Shown: positions 27,386-35,526 of the stretch, piece by piece
Layout: each line of letters opens with the position of its first letter
Position numbering within the stretch: the stretch's first letter is position 1
DNA from: Hyphomonas sp. L-53-1-40
GTDB lineage: Bacteria; Pseudomonadota; Alphaproteobacteria; Caulobacterales; Hyphomonadaceae
Assembly: GCF_000682775.1 (NCBI RefSeq)
Contig: NZ_AWFI01000016.1
Span: 62,001 to 126,000 of the forward strand
Direction: 5' to 3'
DNA length: 64,000 bases
Program-made: the position numbers and the translations under genes
The notes under the pieces: generated by a model
What the model was told of the DNA's origin: nothing
Database searches by the model: none
The model's input: the letters and a program-made list of their open reading frames with translations, nothing else

Positions 27386-28183
27386 ATGACAATTCTGAAA
27401 TTTGGCGCAGCCGGAATCTTGACGGCTACCACGCTTTGCGCAGCCGCTTACGCTCATACATCTTTTATGTATCCCAATGCATTCGTCACGACGGAAGGCG
27501 ATCACGTCACTGTGCAGGCATCCTTTAGTGAAGACCCCTTCATGCCAGAGATCGCCGTTCTTTCGGAGGACTATCATGTCATTCTTCCGGATGGCGCGCG
27601 GGAAGACTTCAAGACCCTAACCCAATTGCGCCAGTTGGTTGTTCTGGAAAGTGATCTGGACACCGAGGGAACCTATCGATTTACCACCGGTGTCCGCTTG
27701 GGTCGAAAAAGCAAGAAGGCCCTTGTTGATGGTGAATGGCAGGCGGTTTTCGGACCCGATGCGGAAGTTCCTCAAAATGCAACCGAGGTCATCACCAGTC
27801 AGACCGAAACGGTTGCTGACGTCTATGTAACGAAAGGAGCTTCCACGTGGGAGGCGGTCAACTTGCCAATCGGCCGCTTGCTTATCACGCCCGTCACCCA
27901 CCCGAACGAGATTTATCTAGGAGAGGGATTTGAATTCAAGCTCCTCTTCGATGGCCAGCCGCTTGCTGGCCAATCTGTGGAAATCAAACGGCAGGGCGGA
28001 ACTTATGAAACGCCGAAATACGAACGCCATGTAGATGCAGATGACTCCGGAACCGTGAGCCTGTCTTTCGACAAGCCAGGCAAATACCTCCTCATGACCC
28101 GTCACGCGGTGGACGCGCCAGAAGGCGCGGAGACTGACGAACGCAGCTACACAACCTCCCTGACTTTCGAAGTTGCTCGGTAA
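27386..28183 (+). CDS. DUF4198 periplasmic protein, candidate metal-binding
   Basis: 265 residues, GAGGGG before the ATG. The signal peptide ends at Ala23 (CAAAYA), leaving His24 as the probable mature N-terminus (HTSFMYPNAFV). DUF4198 proteins commonly begin the mature chain with His, a layout that can bind copper, nickel or another metal. Residues about 150-265 form an Ig-like beta domain (IYLGEGFEFKLLFDGQPLAGQ, GTVSLSFDKPGKYLLMTRHAV, ending TTSLTFEVAR). Family members are linked to nickel or iron transport. The Fur box and the divergent ApbE-DUF2271 gene suggest a role in iron uptake here. The EF-hand gene follows after 30 bases. Confidence 0.85.
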   Translation: MTILKFGAAGILTATTLCAAAYAHTSFMYPNAFVTTEGDHVTVQASFSEDPFMPEIAVLSEDYHVILPDGAREDFKTLTQLRQLVVLESDLDTEGTYRFTTGVRLGRKSKKALVDGEWQAVFGPDAEVPQNATEVITSQTETVADVYVTKGASTWEAVNLPIGRLLITPVTHPNEIYLGEGFEFKLLFDGQPLAGQSVEIKRQGGTYETPKYERHVDADDSGTVSLSFDKPGKYLLMTRHAVDAPEGAETDERSYTTSLTFEVAR

Positions 28184-28213
28184 AAACCCTTACACCAGAA
28201 CGGAAACCCAAAC

Positions 28214-28723
28214 ATGAAATCCATTTACTCGGTCTTGTTGACCCTGGCGCTCGCGCCTCTCGCCGCGTGTGCCACCCATGACACCAAAGCGTCGGCTGAA
28301 GCCGAGACCGCAAGCGCGGCCACAGTCACGCCTGAGTCCGAAACCCCACGTCGCTCAGCTGACGGACATAGCAAGGATGCATTCTTCCAAAAGTATGACC
28401 GCGATGGAGATGGGCAAGTCACCGAAGCCGAATTCATGTCAGAGCGCGCGAACGGCTATCTCAGACGCGATGCCAACGGAGACGGAAATGTCCAGTCTGA
28501 AGAATATGTTTCCGAATATGAAACCCGCTTGCTCGAGCAACTTGAGGCTCAGCGCAAACGCCAAATCGACCAGGCAGATTTCCGGTTTACCGTGCTTGAC
28601 AAGGACGAGGATGGGAATCTTTCCCTCGACGAATTTCATGCGTCCGGCAAGCGGATGTTCTCGACCCTCGACACGAACAAGGACGGATCGGTCGACGATC
28701 TGGACAACAAAGATAATTACTAG
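28214..28723 (+). CDS. EF-hand calcium-binding lipoprotein
   Basis: 169 residues. Lipoprotein signal with the lipobox Cys at residue 19 (PLAACA). Four EF-hand-like loops follow: KYDRDGDGQVTEAEF, RRDANGDGNVQSEEY, LDKDEDGNLSLDEF and LDTNKDGSVDDLD. The first three have the DxDxDG spacing and a closing Glu; the fourth ends in Asp and is the weakest. So the protein probably binds two to four Ca ions in the periplasm. It is 30 bases behind the DUF4198 gene, presumably co-transcribed and iron-regulated; how calcium binding would help is not evident. A perfect hairpin lies shortly downstream. Confidence 0.88.
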   Translation: MKSIYSVLLTLALAPLAACATHDTKASAEAETASAATVTPESETPRRSADGHSKDAFFQKYDRDGDGQVTEAEFMSERANGYLRRDANGDGNVQSEEYVSEYETRLLEQLEAQRKRQIDQADFRFTVLDKDEDGNLSLDEFHASGKRMFSTLDTNKDGSVDDLDNKDNY

Positions 28724-29082
28724 TCCAGACAGTGCTGAACAAAAACAACCAATCCTCTCACTGGAGTCCAATGGAAGGAGGCGCCTGCCCCCTTCCATTG
28801 GACGGCATCCTGACGATTTCCGATTTCGAGACCCGCAATCGCTTGACTTCGCCATCGTCTGAATCGTAACCGGGTCGATCCGCCGTTGAAATTGACACAA
28901 ATCCACACCGAGGAATGTATTGCGACCAACTTCTGCACACTCGGTACCCGCCAGACGCAAACATCCCCGCGAGCTTGAAGTCCTCGAATAAAAAAATACC
29001 GAAGACATTTACATGCATGCTGACCCGATGGGAGCGCTTCCCGGAGGACGAGATAGCGTTCAAATCTGTCCAGGATGGCTCC
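28724..29082. other. 359-base stretch without a gene
   Basis: Between the EF-hand gene and the convergent AlgE-like porin gene I see no credible coding sequence on either strand. It contains one perfect 13-base inverted repeat (28766-28803) and otherwise lower-GC sequence. It also marks where the GC-richer right half of the window begins. Confidence 0.6.
28766..28803 (+). terminator. Perfect 13-base inverted repeat, possible bidirectional terminator
   Basis: GTCCAATGGAAGG at 28766-28778 pairs exactly with CCTTCCATTGGAC at 28791-28803 around a 12-base loop. No long T run follows on either side. It lies between convergent genes, where a two-way terminator is expected, but the missing T tract leaves this open. 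Confidence 0.55.
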
Positions 29083-30474
29083 CTAGAAGGTAAAGGTAAG
29101 TTGTGCGTATCCGAACAGTGTCCCGTCCCCATCTGGACCACCCGGCACGTCTTTGGCAAATTCGCCATAGATCAGGGCGGAGGCACCGAGTTCCAGGCGG
29201 AGACTATCCGGCAGCACCCAGTAGCGTGCCCGCCCGTCCAGCGTGTGTCCGATGAAATCGCCGGATTGGCCGGACGGATCCCGCAGCTTGGCAATGACCC
29301 AGCTGTCAGTCTTCGACGCCAGATGCGCCGCATGATAGTAGAATCGGGCGTCCCATCGGGCATTCGGTTTCACTTCCACCCGAAAGCCCGGCGCATTCAG
29401 ATTGGCGGGAGTCAGAGGCCCGTGAATGCTGGTATTATTGAGATCGGTCCGCCGGGACCCGAACAGGCGCTCATGCTGGTGGTAATTGAGGTCAAACGGG
29501 TCCTCGTCGCCGCTGGCATGATAGTATTCCAACGCAAAGCGTGGCTGCCATGGCGTATCGAATGTATACCCGACCGCGGCAAACAGCATGGAGGCCTCCA
29601 CCTGAAGGCTTTGCGTGTCCATTGGATCGTTTGAGGCGTAGCGGCTGCCGCGTCTAAGGGCGCCTTCTAGGTCAATGTCCCACTGTCCGGGAACAGGCTT
29701 CCGGTACAGACGAAAGCCCGGCGCGAAATAGGACCTGTCAGGCGTCGGGAAGTCGCCGGAATCCCGCTCTTCCAGTCCGTAGGCGAACACTTCGCCCCAG
29801 AGGCCCGGCGCCAAAGCCGGCAAGATATCCGCGCGGCGATAATGCACGCCCCAGATGCGCCGCTCCCACTGTTCCTCATCCCCTGACAGTTCATTGTCAT
29901 CCAGCGCAGGCCGCGCATCCGGATAGCGCGCGGTCGGCACGACATAGACCAGATGGAGTTCGTCCCCGCGCTCAGCCGTGGAGACGAAATACGCACCGGT
30001 ATAGCTCTTGATGACATTGGCAAAATCAACGCGCTCGATCTGGCGTTTCGAGCCGATGGAGACCGTCTGCCGCCCAAGGGTCAACTTGCTGGACGAGCCC
30101 TCCCCGAAGACGCCCGGCAACTCGTCGATACGGGCATAGAGCTGGAGAAGGTCCAGCGGATTGGCGATGCTGCTGGAAAGCGGCGTGCCGGTATCGGCCA
30201 GATAGGTCCGGCTGTCCTGTATCTCGACCCCGAAAGAGATCGGCCCGGTGTCTGCTTCAGCCAGCAATAGGCTGCGGAACAGGAGCAATTGTTCGCCGCC
30301 CTCACCGCCGGCCCGAAACTGCCCCTGCAGCGTCTCATAGCGGACGCGGGTCTCACCCTTGAGCGTCAGCCAGGCCGGAGTGTCTACGGCATCCCTGAGC
30401 CGAAAAGCCTCCTCCGCCTCGGCAACAGAGCATATGTGCGCCATCAGCGCGAAGGCCCACAAAATTCGTCGCAT
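29083..30474 (-). CDS. Alginate-export (AlgE-like) outer-membrane barrel protein
   Basis: 463 residues. Signal peptide to about residue 20 (HICSVAEAEE). The first strands read AWLTLKGETRVRYETLQGQF and FGVEIQDSRTYLADTGTPLSS, which fit the alginate_exp family, as do LLQLYARIDELPGV and TLGRQTVSIGSKR. The chain ends GYAQLTFTF with a terminal Phe. Family members are 18-strand porins; many have nothing to do with alginate and take up small acids or sugars. No alginate synthesis genes are nearby. A small lipoprotein gene and an ArsR gene lie upstream on the same strand, so the barrel may be controlled by that regulator. Confidence 0.82.
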   Translation of the reverse strand: MRRILWAFALMAHICSVAEAEEAFRLRDAVDTPAWLTLKGETRVRYETLQGQFRAGGEGGEQLLLFRSLLLAEADTGPISFGVEIQDSRTYLADTGTPLSSSIANPLDLLQLYARIDELPGVFGEGSSSKLTLGRQTVSIGSKRQIERVDFANVIKSYTGAYFVSTAERGDELHLVYVVPTARYPDARPALDDNELSGDEEQWERRIWGVHYRRADILPALAPGLWGEVFAYGLEERDSGDFPTPDRSYFAPGFRLYRKPVPGQWDIDLEGALRRGSRYASNDPMDTQSLQVEASMLFAAVGYTFDTPWQPRFALEYYHASGDEDPFDLNYHQHERLFGSRRTDLNNTSIHGPLTPANLNAPGFRVEVKPNARWDARFYYHAAHLASKTDSWVIAKLRDPSGQSGDFIGHTLDGRARYWVLPDSLRLELGASALIYGEFAKDVPGGPDGDGTLFGYAQLTFTF

Positions 30475-30519
30475 ATTCTCTCCCGCTTCGCGCCCGTGTC
30501 ACGTTGCGGTTCTAAAACA

Positions 30520-30930
30520 TTATTTGACCGATAATTGAAGTGTTCCGCTGGTCTCAGCTGTAAGAATTGTCTGGCAAATCCCGCTTTCAAACGCGCCGAA
30601 CGGGCATGTCAGGCCTTCCTCCATCAATTTCAAGGTGACCGGCGAAGCCCCGGTCTGATAGGTGCAGGCGGCGGTTGAGACATCGCGCACAAACAACATG
30701 TCCGTACTGTTTGAGCCCCGCCCCTTCACGCTGGCATCCGCCTCACCCCGTCCGGTGACCGCGACACAGTCGATATCCCAGTTTCCAGAGCCGCTTGCGC
30801 GCAGCTCCAGGTCACCGGTTGTGGCAGAAGTTTCGGCCGGCGCCCGGACCGAGTCCAGCGCGCCCGCGCAGGCCGCCAGTCCCATACCGGTCAAAGCGAT
30901 TATCGCGTACGTCCTCAGTCCAGTTCGCAT
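30520..30930 (-). CDS. Small lipoprotein of unknown function
   Basis: 136 residues. Lipobox Cys at residue 21 (GMGLAACAG). The mature part has four further Cys residues spread as DCVAVTG, AACTYQTG, LTCPFG and GICQTIL, which could form two disulfides. I do not recognise a family. It lies 46 bases before the AlgE-like gene on the same strand and directly downstream of arsR, with the palindrome 30983-31004 in the 75-base gap. It is therefore the first gene likely to be under ArsR control. Function cannot be assigned. Confidence 0.65.
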   Translation of the reverse strand: MRTGLRTYAIIALTGMGLAACAGALDSVRAPAETSATTGDLELRASGSGNWDIDCVAVTGRGEADASVKGRGSNSTDMLFVRDVSTAACTYQTGASPVTLKLMEEGLTCPFGAFESGICQTILTAETSGTLQLSVK

Positions 30931-30982
30931 ATCATCCTCCCGTGCGACTTTGGGAAGACCTTAGCGCGATACAGACTTTATT

Positions 30983-31004
30983 TCAATATTCTGCCGAATA
31001 TTGA
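30983..31004. promoter_or_regulatory. Perfect palindrome, candidate ArsR operator
   Basis: TCAATATTC at 30983-30991 and its exact complement GAATATTGA at 30996-31004 are separated by four bases. ArsR/SmtB proteins bind such AT-rich 9-to-12-base inverted repeats. It lies immediately after the arsR stop codon and 53 bases before the small lipoprotein gene. No T run follows on the minus strand, which argues against a plain terminator. Confidence 0.6.
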
Positions 31005-31005
31005 T

Positions 31006-31341
31006 TTAACAATTTATCTTCGATTTCCTGGCGAGCGGATCACACACTTCCGGATGACCGTGACAGCAATTGTCGACAAGCACCGAGAGCAACTGGTTCA
31101 CGCCATCAATCCTGGCCGTATAGATCATCCGGCGCCCGTCACGCGCGACGCTGACCAGCCCGGAATTCACCAATATGTTGAGATGTCCCGACAGCTTGTT
31201 AGGCGCGACGTCCAGATGTTCGGCAATGGCGCCTGCCTGCAAACCTTCCGGCCCCGCCTCCATGAGGGCCCGGAACGTCAGCAGCCGGGTCTCCTGCCCA
31301 AGCGCGGAGAGCTGTTTCAGCGTGTCGGTCAGATCAGTCAT
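31006..31341 (-). CDS. ArsR-family winged-helix regulator with C-terminal Cys motif
   Basis: 111 residues. The winged helix has LSALGQETRLLTFRALMEAG, then IAEHLDVAPNKLSGHLNIL (recognition helix) and VSVARDGRRMIYTARI (wing), all typical of ArsR. The tail NCCHGHPEVC places Cys92, Cys93 and Cys100, with a further Cys at the last position 111. A CC...C tail of this kind occurs in arsenite-sensing ArsR proteins of several proteobacteria; the exact spacing in the studied ones I cannot confirm. No arsenic pump or reductase gene is present in the window. It is 99 bases downstream of guaA on the same strand. The palindrome after its stop suggests it controls the small lipoprotein and AlgE-like genes. 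Confidence 0.88.
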   Translation of the reverse strand: MTDLTDTLKQLSALGQETRLLTFRALMEAGPEGLQAGAIAEHLDVAPNKLSGHLNILVNSGLVSVARDGRRMIYTARIDGVNQLLSVLVDNCCHGHPEVCDPLARKSKINC

Positions 31342-31440
31342 ACGGGCGATTCTACCGCGTTTGGGCCGCGTGTACAGAGCGGCGAGAAATGGACTCTCAG
31401 GACAACAAGCCGAGAATAACCGTCACCCAGGGCAAAGTCA

Positions 31441-33003
31441 CTATTCCCACTCGATCGTGCCGGGCGGCTTGCTGGTCACGTCATAGACGACACGGTTGAC
31501 CCCCTTCACCTCATTGATGATGCGGGTCGCGACGCGGCCGAGGAAATCATGCTCATACGGATAATAGTCCGCCGTCATACCATCTGTTGATGTGACCGCG
31601 CGCAGGGCCAGCACGGCCTCATAGGTACGCTCGTCCCCCATCACGCCAACCGTATTGACCGGCAGCAAAACGCTGAAGGCCTGCCAGATTTCGTCGTACA
31701 GTCCCGCCTTGCGGATCTCGTCGATATAGATCGCGTCCGCCTTGCGCAGCGTGTCGGCCTTCTCGCGCGTGATCTCGCCGGGAATGCGGATCGCAAGGCC
31801 CGGTCCGGGGAATGGGTGCCGCCCGATAAAGCTCTCCGGCAGGCCAAGCTCACGGCCCAGCGCGCGCACTTCATCCTTGAACAACTCGCGGAGCGGCTCG
31901 ACCAGTTTCATGTTCATGCGTTCCGGCAGGCCGCCAACATTGTGGTGGCTCTTGATCGTCACGCTTGGCCCGCCAATGGCCGAGACGCTCTCGATCACGT
32001 CCGGATAGAGCGTACCCTGCGCGAGGAAATCCGCGCCGCCGATCTTCTTGGCTTCCTCATCGAACACATCGATGAACAGGCCGCCGATGATCTTGCGCTT
32101 GCGTTCAGGGTCGGACACGCCTTCCAGCTTGCCGAGGAACAGGTCCGATGCATCCACATGCACGAGCGGGATGTTGTAATGTTCGCGGAACAGGCTCACC
32201 ACCTGCTCGCTTTCGCCCTGGCGCATCAGTCCGTGATCGACGTAAACACAGGTCAGCTGGTCGCCGATGGCTTCATGGATCAACACAGCGGCGACCGAGG
32301 AATCCACCCCGCCCGACAGGCCACAGATGACCCGGCCCTTGCCGACCTGCTCGCGGATTTTCTCAATGGCTTCGGCCCGGTAGGCCGCCATTGTCCAGTC
32401 GCCCTTCAGGCCCGCCACGCCATGCGTGAAATTGCGCAGCAATTCGCGCCCATGCACTGTATGAACAACTTCCGGATGGAATTGCGTACCATAGAATTTG
32501 CGCTCGGGGTCCGAAATGATGGCATAGGGCGCGCCCGGTGATTTCGCGATCACGCCAAAGCCCGGCGCCATATCGGCGACATGGTCGCCATGGCTCATCC
32601 AGACTTGCTCGCTATCACCTGAATGGAACAGGTCTGACAGGATCGGGTCATCGACGACCTTCTCGATGAAAGCCCGGCCGAATTCACGGCTCGTGCCGCT
32701 TTCGACCTTGCCACCCAGTTGCTGCATCATGACCTGTTGGCCATAGCAGATGCCGAGCACCGGCACGCCGAGGTCGAAGATCGCATCATCGGCGCGCGGG
32801 CTGTCGTCCCATGTCACGCTGGAAGGTCCGCCCGACAGGATCACGGCCTGCGGGTCATACTCACCGAGAAACGCCGCATCGACCTTGTTGAAAGGATGGA
32901 TTTCACAATAGACGCCGCTCTCGCGCAGGCGTCGTGCGATCAGTTGCGTCACCTGGCTGCCGAAATCGACGATGAGGGCGCGTTCGTGTCTCTGCTCAGT
33001 CAT
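31441..33003 (-). CDS. guaA: GMP synthase (glutamine-hydrolysing)
   Basis: 520 residues from ATG 33003; the longer frame to 33063 adds 20 unrelated residues. The N-terminal class I glutamine amidotransferase domain has nucleophile Cys86 in VLGICYGQQ and the His/Glu pair in [10 protein letters not shown]. The ATP-pyrophosphatase domain has the PP-loop [12 protein letters not shown] near residue 230. The C-terminal dimerisation domain ends [13 protein letters not shown], the standard GuaA end. It converts XMP to GMP. It is divergent from the aspartyl hydroxylase-like gene. guaB lies 5 kb away on the same strand, so the two steps are not in one operon here. Confidence 0.98.
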   Translation of the reverse strand: MTEQRHERALIVDFGSQVTQLIARRLRESGVYCEIHPFNKVDAAFLGEYDPQAVILSGGPSSVTWDDSPRADDAIFDLGVPVLGICYGQQVMMQQLGGKVESGTSREFGRAFIEKVVDDPILSDLFHSGDSEQVWMSHGDHVADMAPGFGVIAKSPGAPYAIISDPERKFYGTQFHPEVVHTVHGRELLRNFTHGVAGLKGDWTMAAYRAEAIEKIREQVGKGRVICGLSGGVDSSVAAVLIHEAIGDQLTCVYVDHGLMRQGESEQVVSLFREHYNIPLVHVDASDLFLGKLEGVSDPERKRKIIGGLFIDVFDEEAKKIGGADFLAQGTLYPDVIESVSAIGGPSVTIKSHHNVGGLPERMNMKLVEPLRELFKDEVRALGRELGLPESFIGRHPFPGPGLAIRIPGEITREKADTLRKADAIYIDEIRKAGLYDEIWQAFSVLLPVNTVGVMGDERTYEAVLALRAVTSTDGMTADYYPYEHDFLGRVATRIINEVKGVNRVVYDVTSKPPGTIEWE

Positions 33004-33101
33004 GGCGCCCGATAGCCGAGCTTGAGGGATTCGTCCACAGGCTACGGGCGGTTCCCGCGTCACTATTGACGCTGCGCCCGAAACTGGACGACGATCAGGT
33101 C

Positions 33102-34148
33102 ATGACTGACACGACTTCACTCAGCCAATTGAAACAGGCTGCCCTCGACCGGGCCCGCGCCGGAGACTGGAACGGGGCCGCCGACACGCTGCACACCGTG
33201 CTGGCACAATCCCCGAACGATCTTGGCAGCCTGCTCTTGCTCGGCGATGTCAGCCATTCGGGCGGCAATATCCAGGCCGCCAGTGACGGGTATCGCGCCG
33301 CACTCGCCCTCGCCGGCCAGATGCCGAACCTTCCCGCTACGGTTCAGGCCGGCCTGCAGCGCGCCCAGACCCGGCTCGCCGTTTATGCCTCGGACTATGC
33401 CGCCCGGCTGGACGGTCTGATCCCGCCTTCCGAGCGCTCGGCCCGATTCAACCAGTCCCTCGACATCCTGCTTGGACGCCAGCCCGTCTATCTCCAGGAA
33501 CCGCGCCGCTATTATTTCCCCGGCCTGCCCCAGATCCAGTTCTACGACACGGCTCAGTTCGACTGGGTACAGGATATGGAAGACAGAACCCCTGACATAC
33601 AGGCCGAACTCCGCACCGTCCTCGCCGAGGACCAGGCGAGCTTCCGTCCCTATATCGAGCGCGGTGCAGGCCATCTTGGCGGACAGGACCATCACCTGCT
33701 CGACAATACAGACTGGAGCGCCTTCTATCTCTGGAAAGACGGGCAGAAGATCGAAGCCAACTGCGCCCGTTGCCCGATCACCACGGCCGCGCTTGAACGC
33801 GTCCCGCTTGATTTTGCAGACGGCAAGTGCCCATCCGTCTTGTTTTCGGTCCTGAAGCCCGGCGCACACATCCCGCCGCACAATGGCATGGTGAACACGC
33901 GGCTGATCTGTCACCTGCCGCTGATCGTGCCCGGCCCGGCCTGGCTACGCGTCGGCAGTGAGACGCATCACTGGCAGGAAGGCAAGATCGTGATCTTCGA
34001 TGACACGATCGAACATGAAGCGAAGAACGAAGCGGACGAGACCCGCATCGTACTCCTGTTCGATGTCTGGCGACCCGAACTGAGCGACCAGGAACGGCGC
34101 GAAGTTGCCACCCTGCTGGGGGCGATCGACAGTTTCAGCGAGAGCTGA
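33102..34148 (+). CDS. TPR plus aspartyl/asparaginyl beta-hydroxylase domain protein
   Basis: 348 residues from ATG 33102. Residues about 10-90 form TPR-like helices (ALDRARAGDWNGAADTLHTV, SLLLLGDVSHSGGNIQAASD). The C-terminal domain, about residues 175-340, is the Asp/Asn beta-hydroxylase fold: SVLKPGAHIPPHNGMVNTRL, then LICHLPLIVP and IVIFDDTIEHEAKN. The two His (PPHNG and IEHEA) fit the Fe(II) ligands of this 2-oxoglutarate-dependent family. Substrate unknown; related bacterial proteins modify lipids (LpxO) or peptides. It converges on the RsmB-like gene, the two stops being two bases apart. Confidence 0.88.
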   Translation: MTDTTSLSQLKQAALDRARAGDWNGAADTLHTVLAQSPNDLGSLLLLGDVSHSGGNIQAASDGYRAALALAGQMPNLPATVQAGLQRAQTRLAVYASDYAARLDGLIPPSERSARFNQSLDILLGRQPVYLQEPRRYYFPGLPQIQFYDTAQFDWVQDMEDRTPDIQAELRTVLAEDQASFRPYIERGAGHLGGQDHHLLDNTDWSAFYLWKDGQKIEANCARCPITTAALERVPLDFADGKCPSVLFSVLKPGAHIPPHNGMVNTRLICHLPLIVPGPAWLRVGSETHHWQEGKIVIFDDTIEHEAKNEADETRIVLLFDVWRPELSDQERREVATLLGAIDSFSES

Positions 34149-34149
34149 C

Positions 34150-35454
34150 CTAGGCCCGCCGCAAGACCGCAAAGAAGAAGCCATCCGTGCCGGCCCGGCG
34201 CGGCGTCAGGCGCACACTGCCGGTGGGGCCGCGATATTTGCGCACCAGGGCCGCGCCCTCTTCGGTGAGCAGGCCGGAGGCGATCGCGGACTCGGCCGCA
34301 TCTTCCTCGGAAAATTCCGGATGCGCCGCCAGGAACTTCGCCACGCGGTCCTCGTCTTCTTCCATAAGGAAGGAGCAAGTCGCATAGAGCAGACGCCCGC
34401 CCGGTTTCACATAGGCGCTGGCGGCGGCGAGAATCTCGTCCTGCTCGCCCATGCGCTTTTCCAGCTGGCGTTCTTTCAGCCGCCACTTGGCGTCCGGACG
34501 CCGACGCCATGTGCCGGTCCCCGTGCAGGGCGCGTCCACGAAAACGAGGTCCATCTGGTCGGATAGGTCTTCCAGCTGAGTCGGCTCGCTCGGATGCACC
34601 AGTTGCACATTGTGTGCGCCGGAACGTTTGAGGCGCGGGATCAGCGCCGACAGGCGCCGCCCGTCAATGTCATAGGCAAATATCTGGCCTTTGCCCTGCA
34701 TCTGCGCGGCCATGGCCAGCGTCTTGCCGCCACCCCCTGCGCAATAATCCATGACTTGCTCGCCCGGCTGGGCATTCGCCGCTGCAGACGCGATCTGGCT
34801 GCCCGCATCCTGCACTTCGACCCAGCCCTTGGAATAGGCCGGAATGCTCTCCAGAGAGGCTTCGCGCTCGCTCGGGTCGCGGGCGGGAATATTGAACGCG
34901 TTGAGCAATAGCGGCGATGCTTCGGCTTTCGCGCTGCGCAGCGGCTGGGACGCTTTCTCGGCATCCACTTTCAGCGTGTTGACGCGAAGGTCCACATCGG
35001 CGCGCACGGCCATTGCCTGTGCCTCGACAGCGGCTTCCTCGCCGAACACACGCGCCATCATGGGCGCCATCCATTCGGGATAGTCGCCTTGTACATGCGG
35101 CGGCGCGACCGGGTCCGGGGCCATGACGAGGCGTTCGCGCTCCTGCAGGGTCAGCTTGGAGGGCGCATGGTCTTCATCCATGGCCGAGTCGATTTCCTTG
35201 ATATTCCAGCTCCAGGCATGTGCCAACGCGCCGAGGATCAGGCCGCGCGGACTGTCATCGCCCATCGCATGCGCAATCGAATTGCGCTTGCGCAGCGCGT
35301 CCAGCACGAGGCCGCTGACCCATGCCCGGTCTTTCGAACCGGCATAACGCGCGCGCTTGCCCCAGTCCCGCGCAGCCGATTTCACCGGCTGGTGCCGGGT
35401 CAGCACGTCGTTCAGCACGTCTATTGCCGCTGCGATGCGTCCGCCATTGCGCAT
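34150..35454 (-). CDS. RsmB/Fmu-type rRNA cytosine-C5 methyltransferase
   Basis: 434 residues, the usual size for RsmB-like proteins. An NusB-like N-terminal domain is followed by the RNA m5C methyltransferase domain. SAM motif I is DYCAGGGGKTLAMAAQM. Motif IV DAPCTGTGTWRRRPD carries the Cys that aids product release, and motif VI LLYATCSFLMEEDED carries the nucleophilic Cys. Both catalytic Cys are present, so it should be active. The target is probably 16S rRNA, but closely related paralogues (RsmF, YebU) cannot be ruled out, so no gene symbol is given. The start at 35454 follows the ORF's only sensible Met. Confidence 0.9.
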   Translation of the reverse strand: MRNGGRIAAAIDVLNDVLTRHQPVKSAARDWGKRARYAGSKDRAWVSGLVLDALRKRNSIAHAMGDDSPRGLILGALAHAWSWNIKEIDSAMDEDHAPSKLTLQERERLVMAPDPVAPPHVQGDYPEWMAPMMARVFGEEAAVEAQAMAVRADVDLRVNTLKVDAEKASQPLRSAKAEASPLLLNAFNIPARDPSEREASLESIPAYSKGWVEVQDAGSQIASAAANAQPGEQVMDYCAGGGGKTLAMAAQMQGKGQIFAYDIDGRRLSALIPRLKRSGAHNVQLVHPSEPTQLEDLSDQMDLVFVDAPCTGTGTWRRRPDAKWRLKERQLEKRMGEQDEILAAASAYVKPGGRLLYATCSFLMEEDEDRVAKFLAAHPEFSEEDAAESAIASGLLTEEGAALVRKYRGPTGSVRLTPRRAGTDGFFFAVLRRA

Positions 35455-35526
35455 GGGATTTGCCCCTCAAGTCTCTGCAAACCGCCCTGTTACCCCGCAA
35501 AATGGGCAAGGGAAACCGGCAATAGC

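Noticed and set aside
30983-31004. Terminator of arsR
   Set aside because: No T run follows on the minus strand and the stem is AT-rich, so an operator is more likely.
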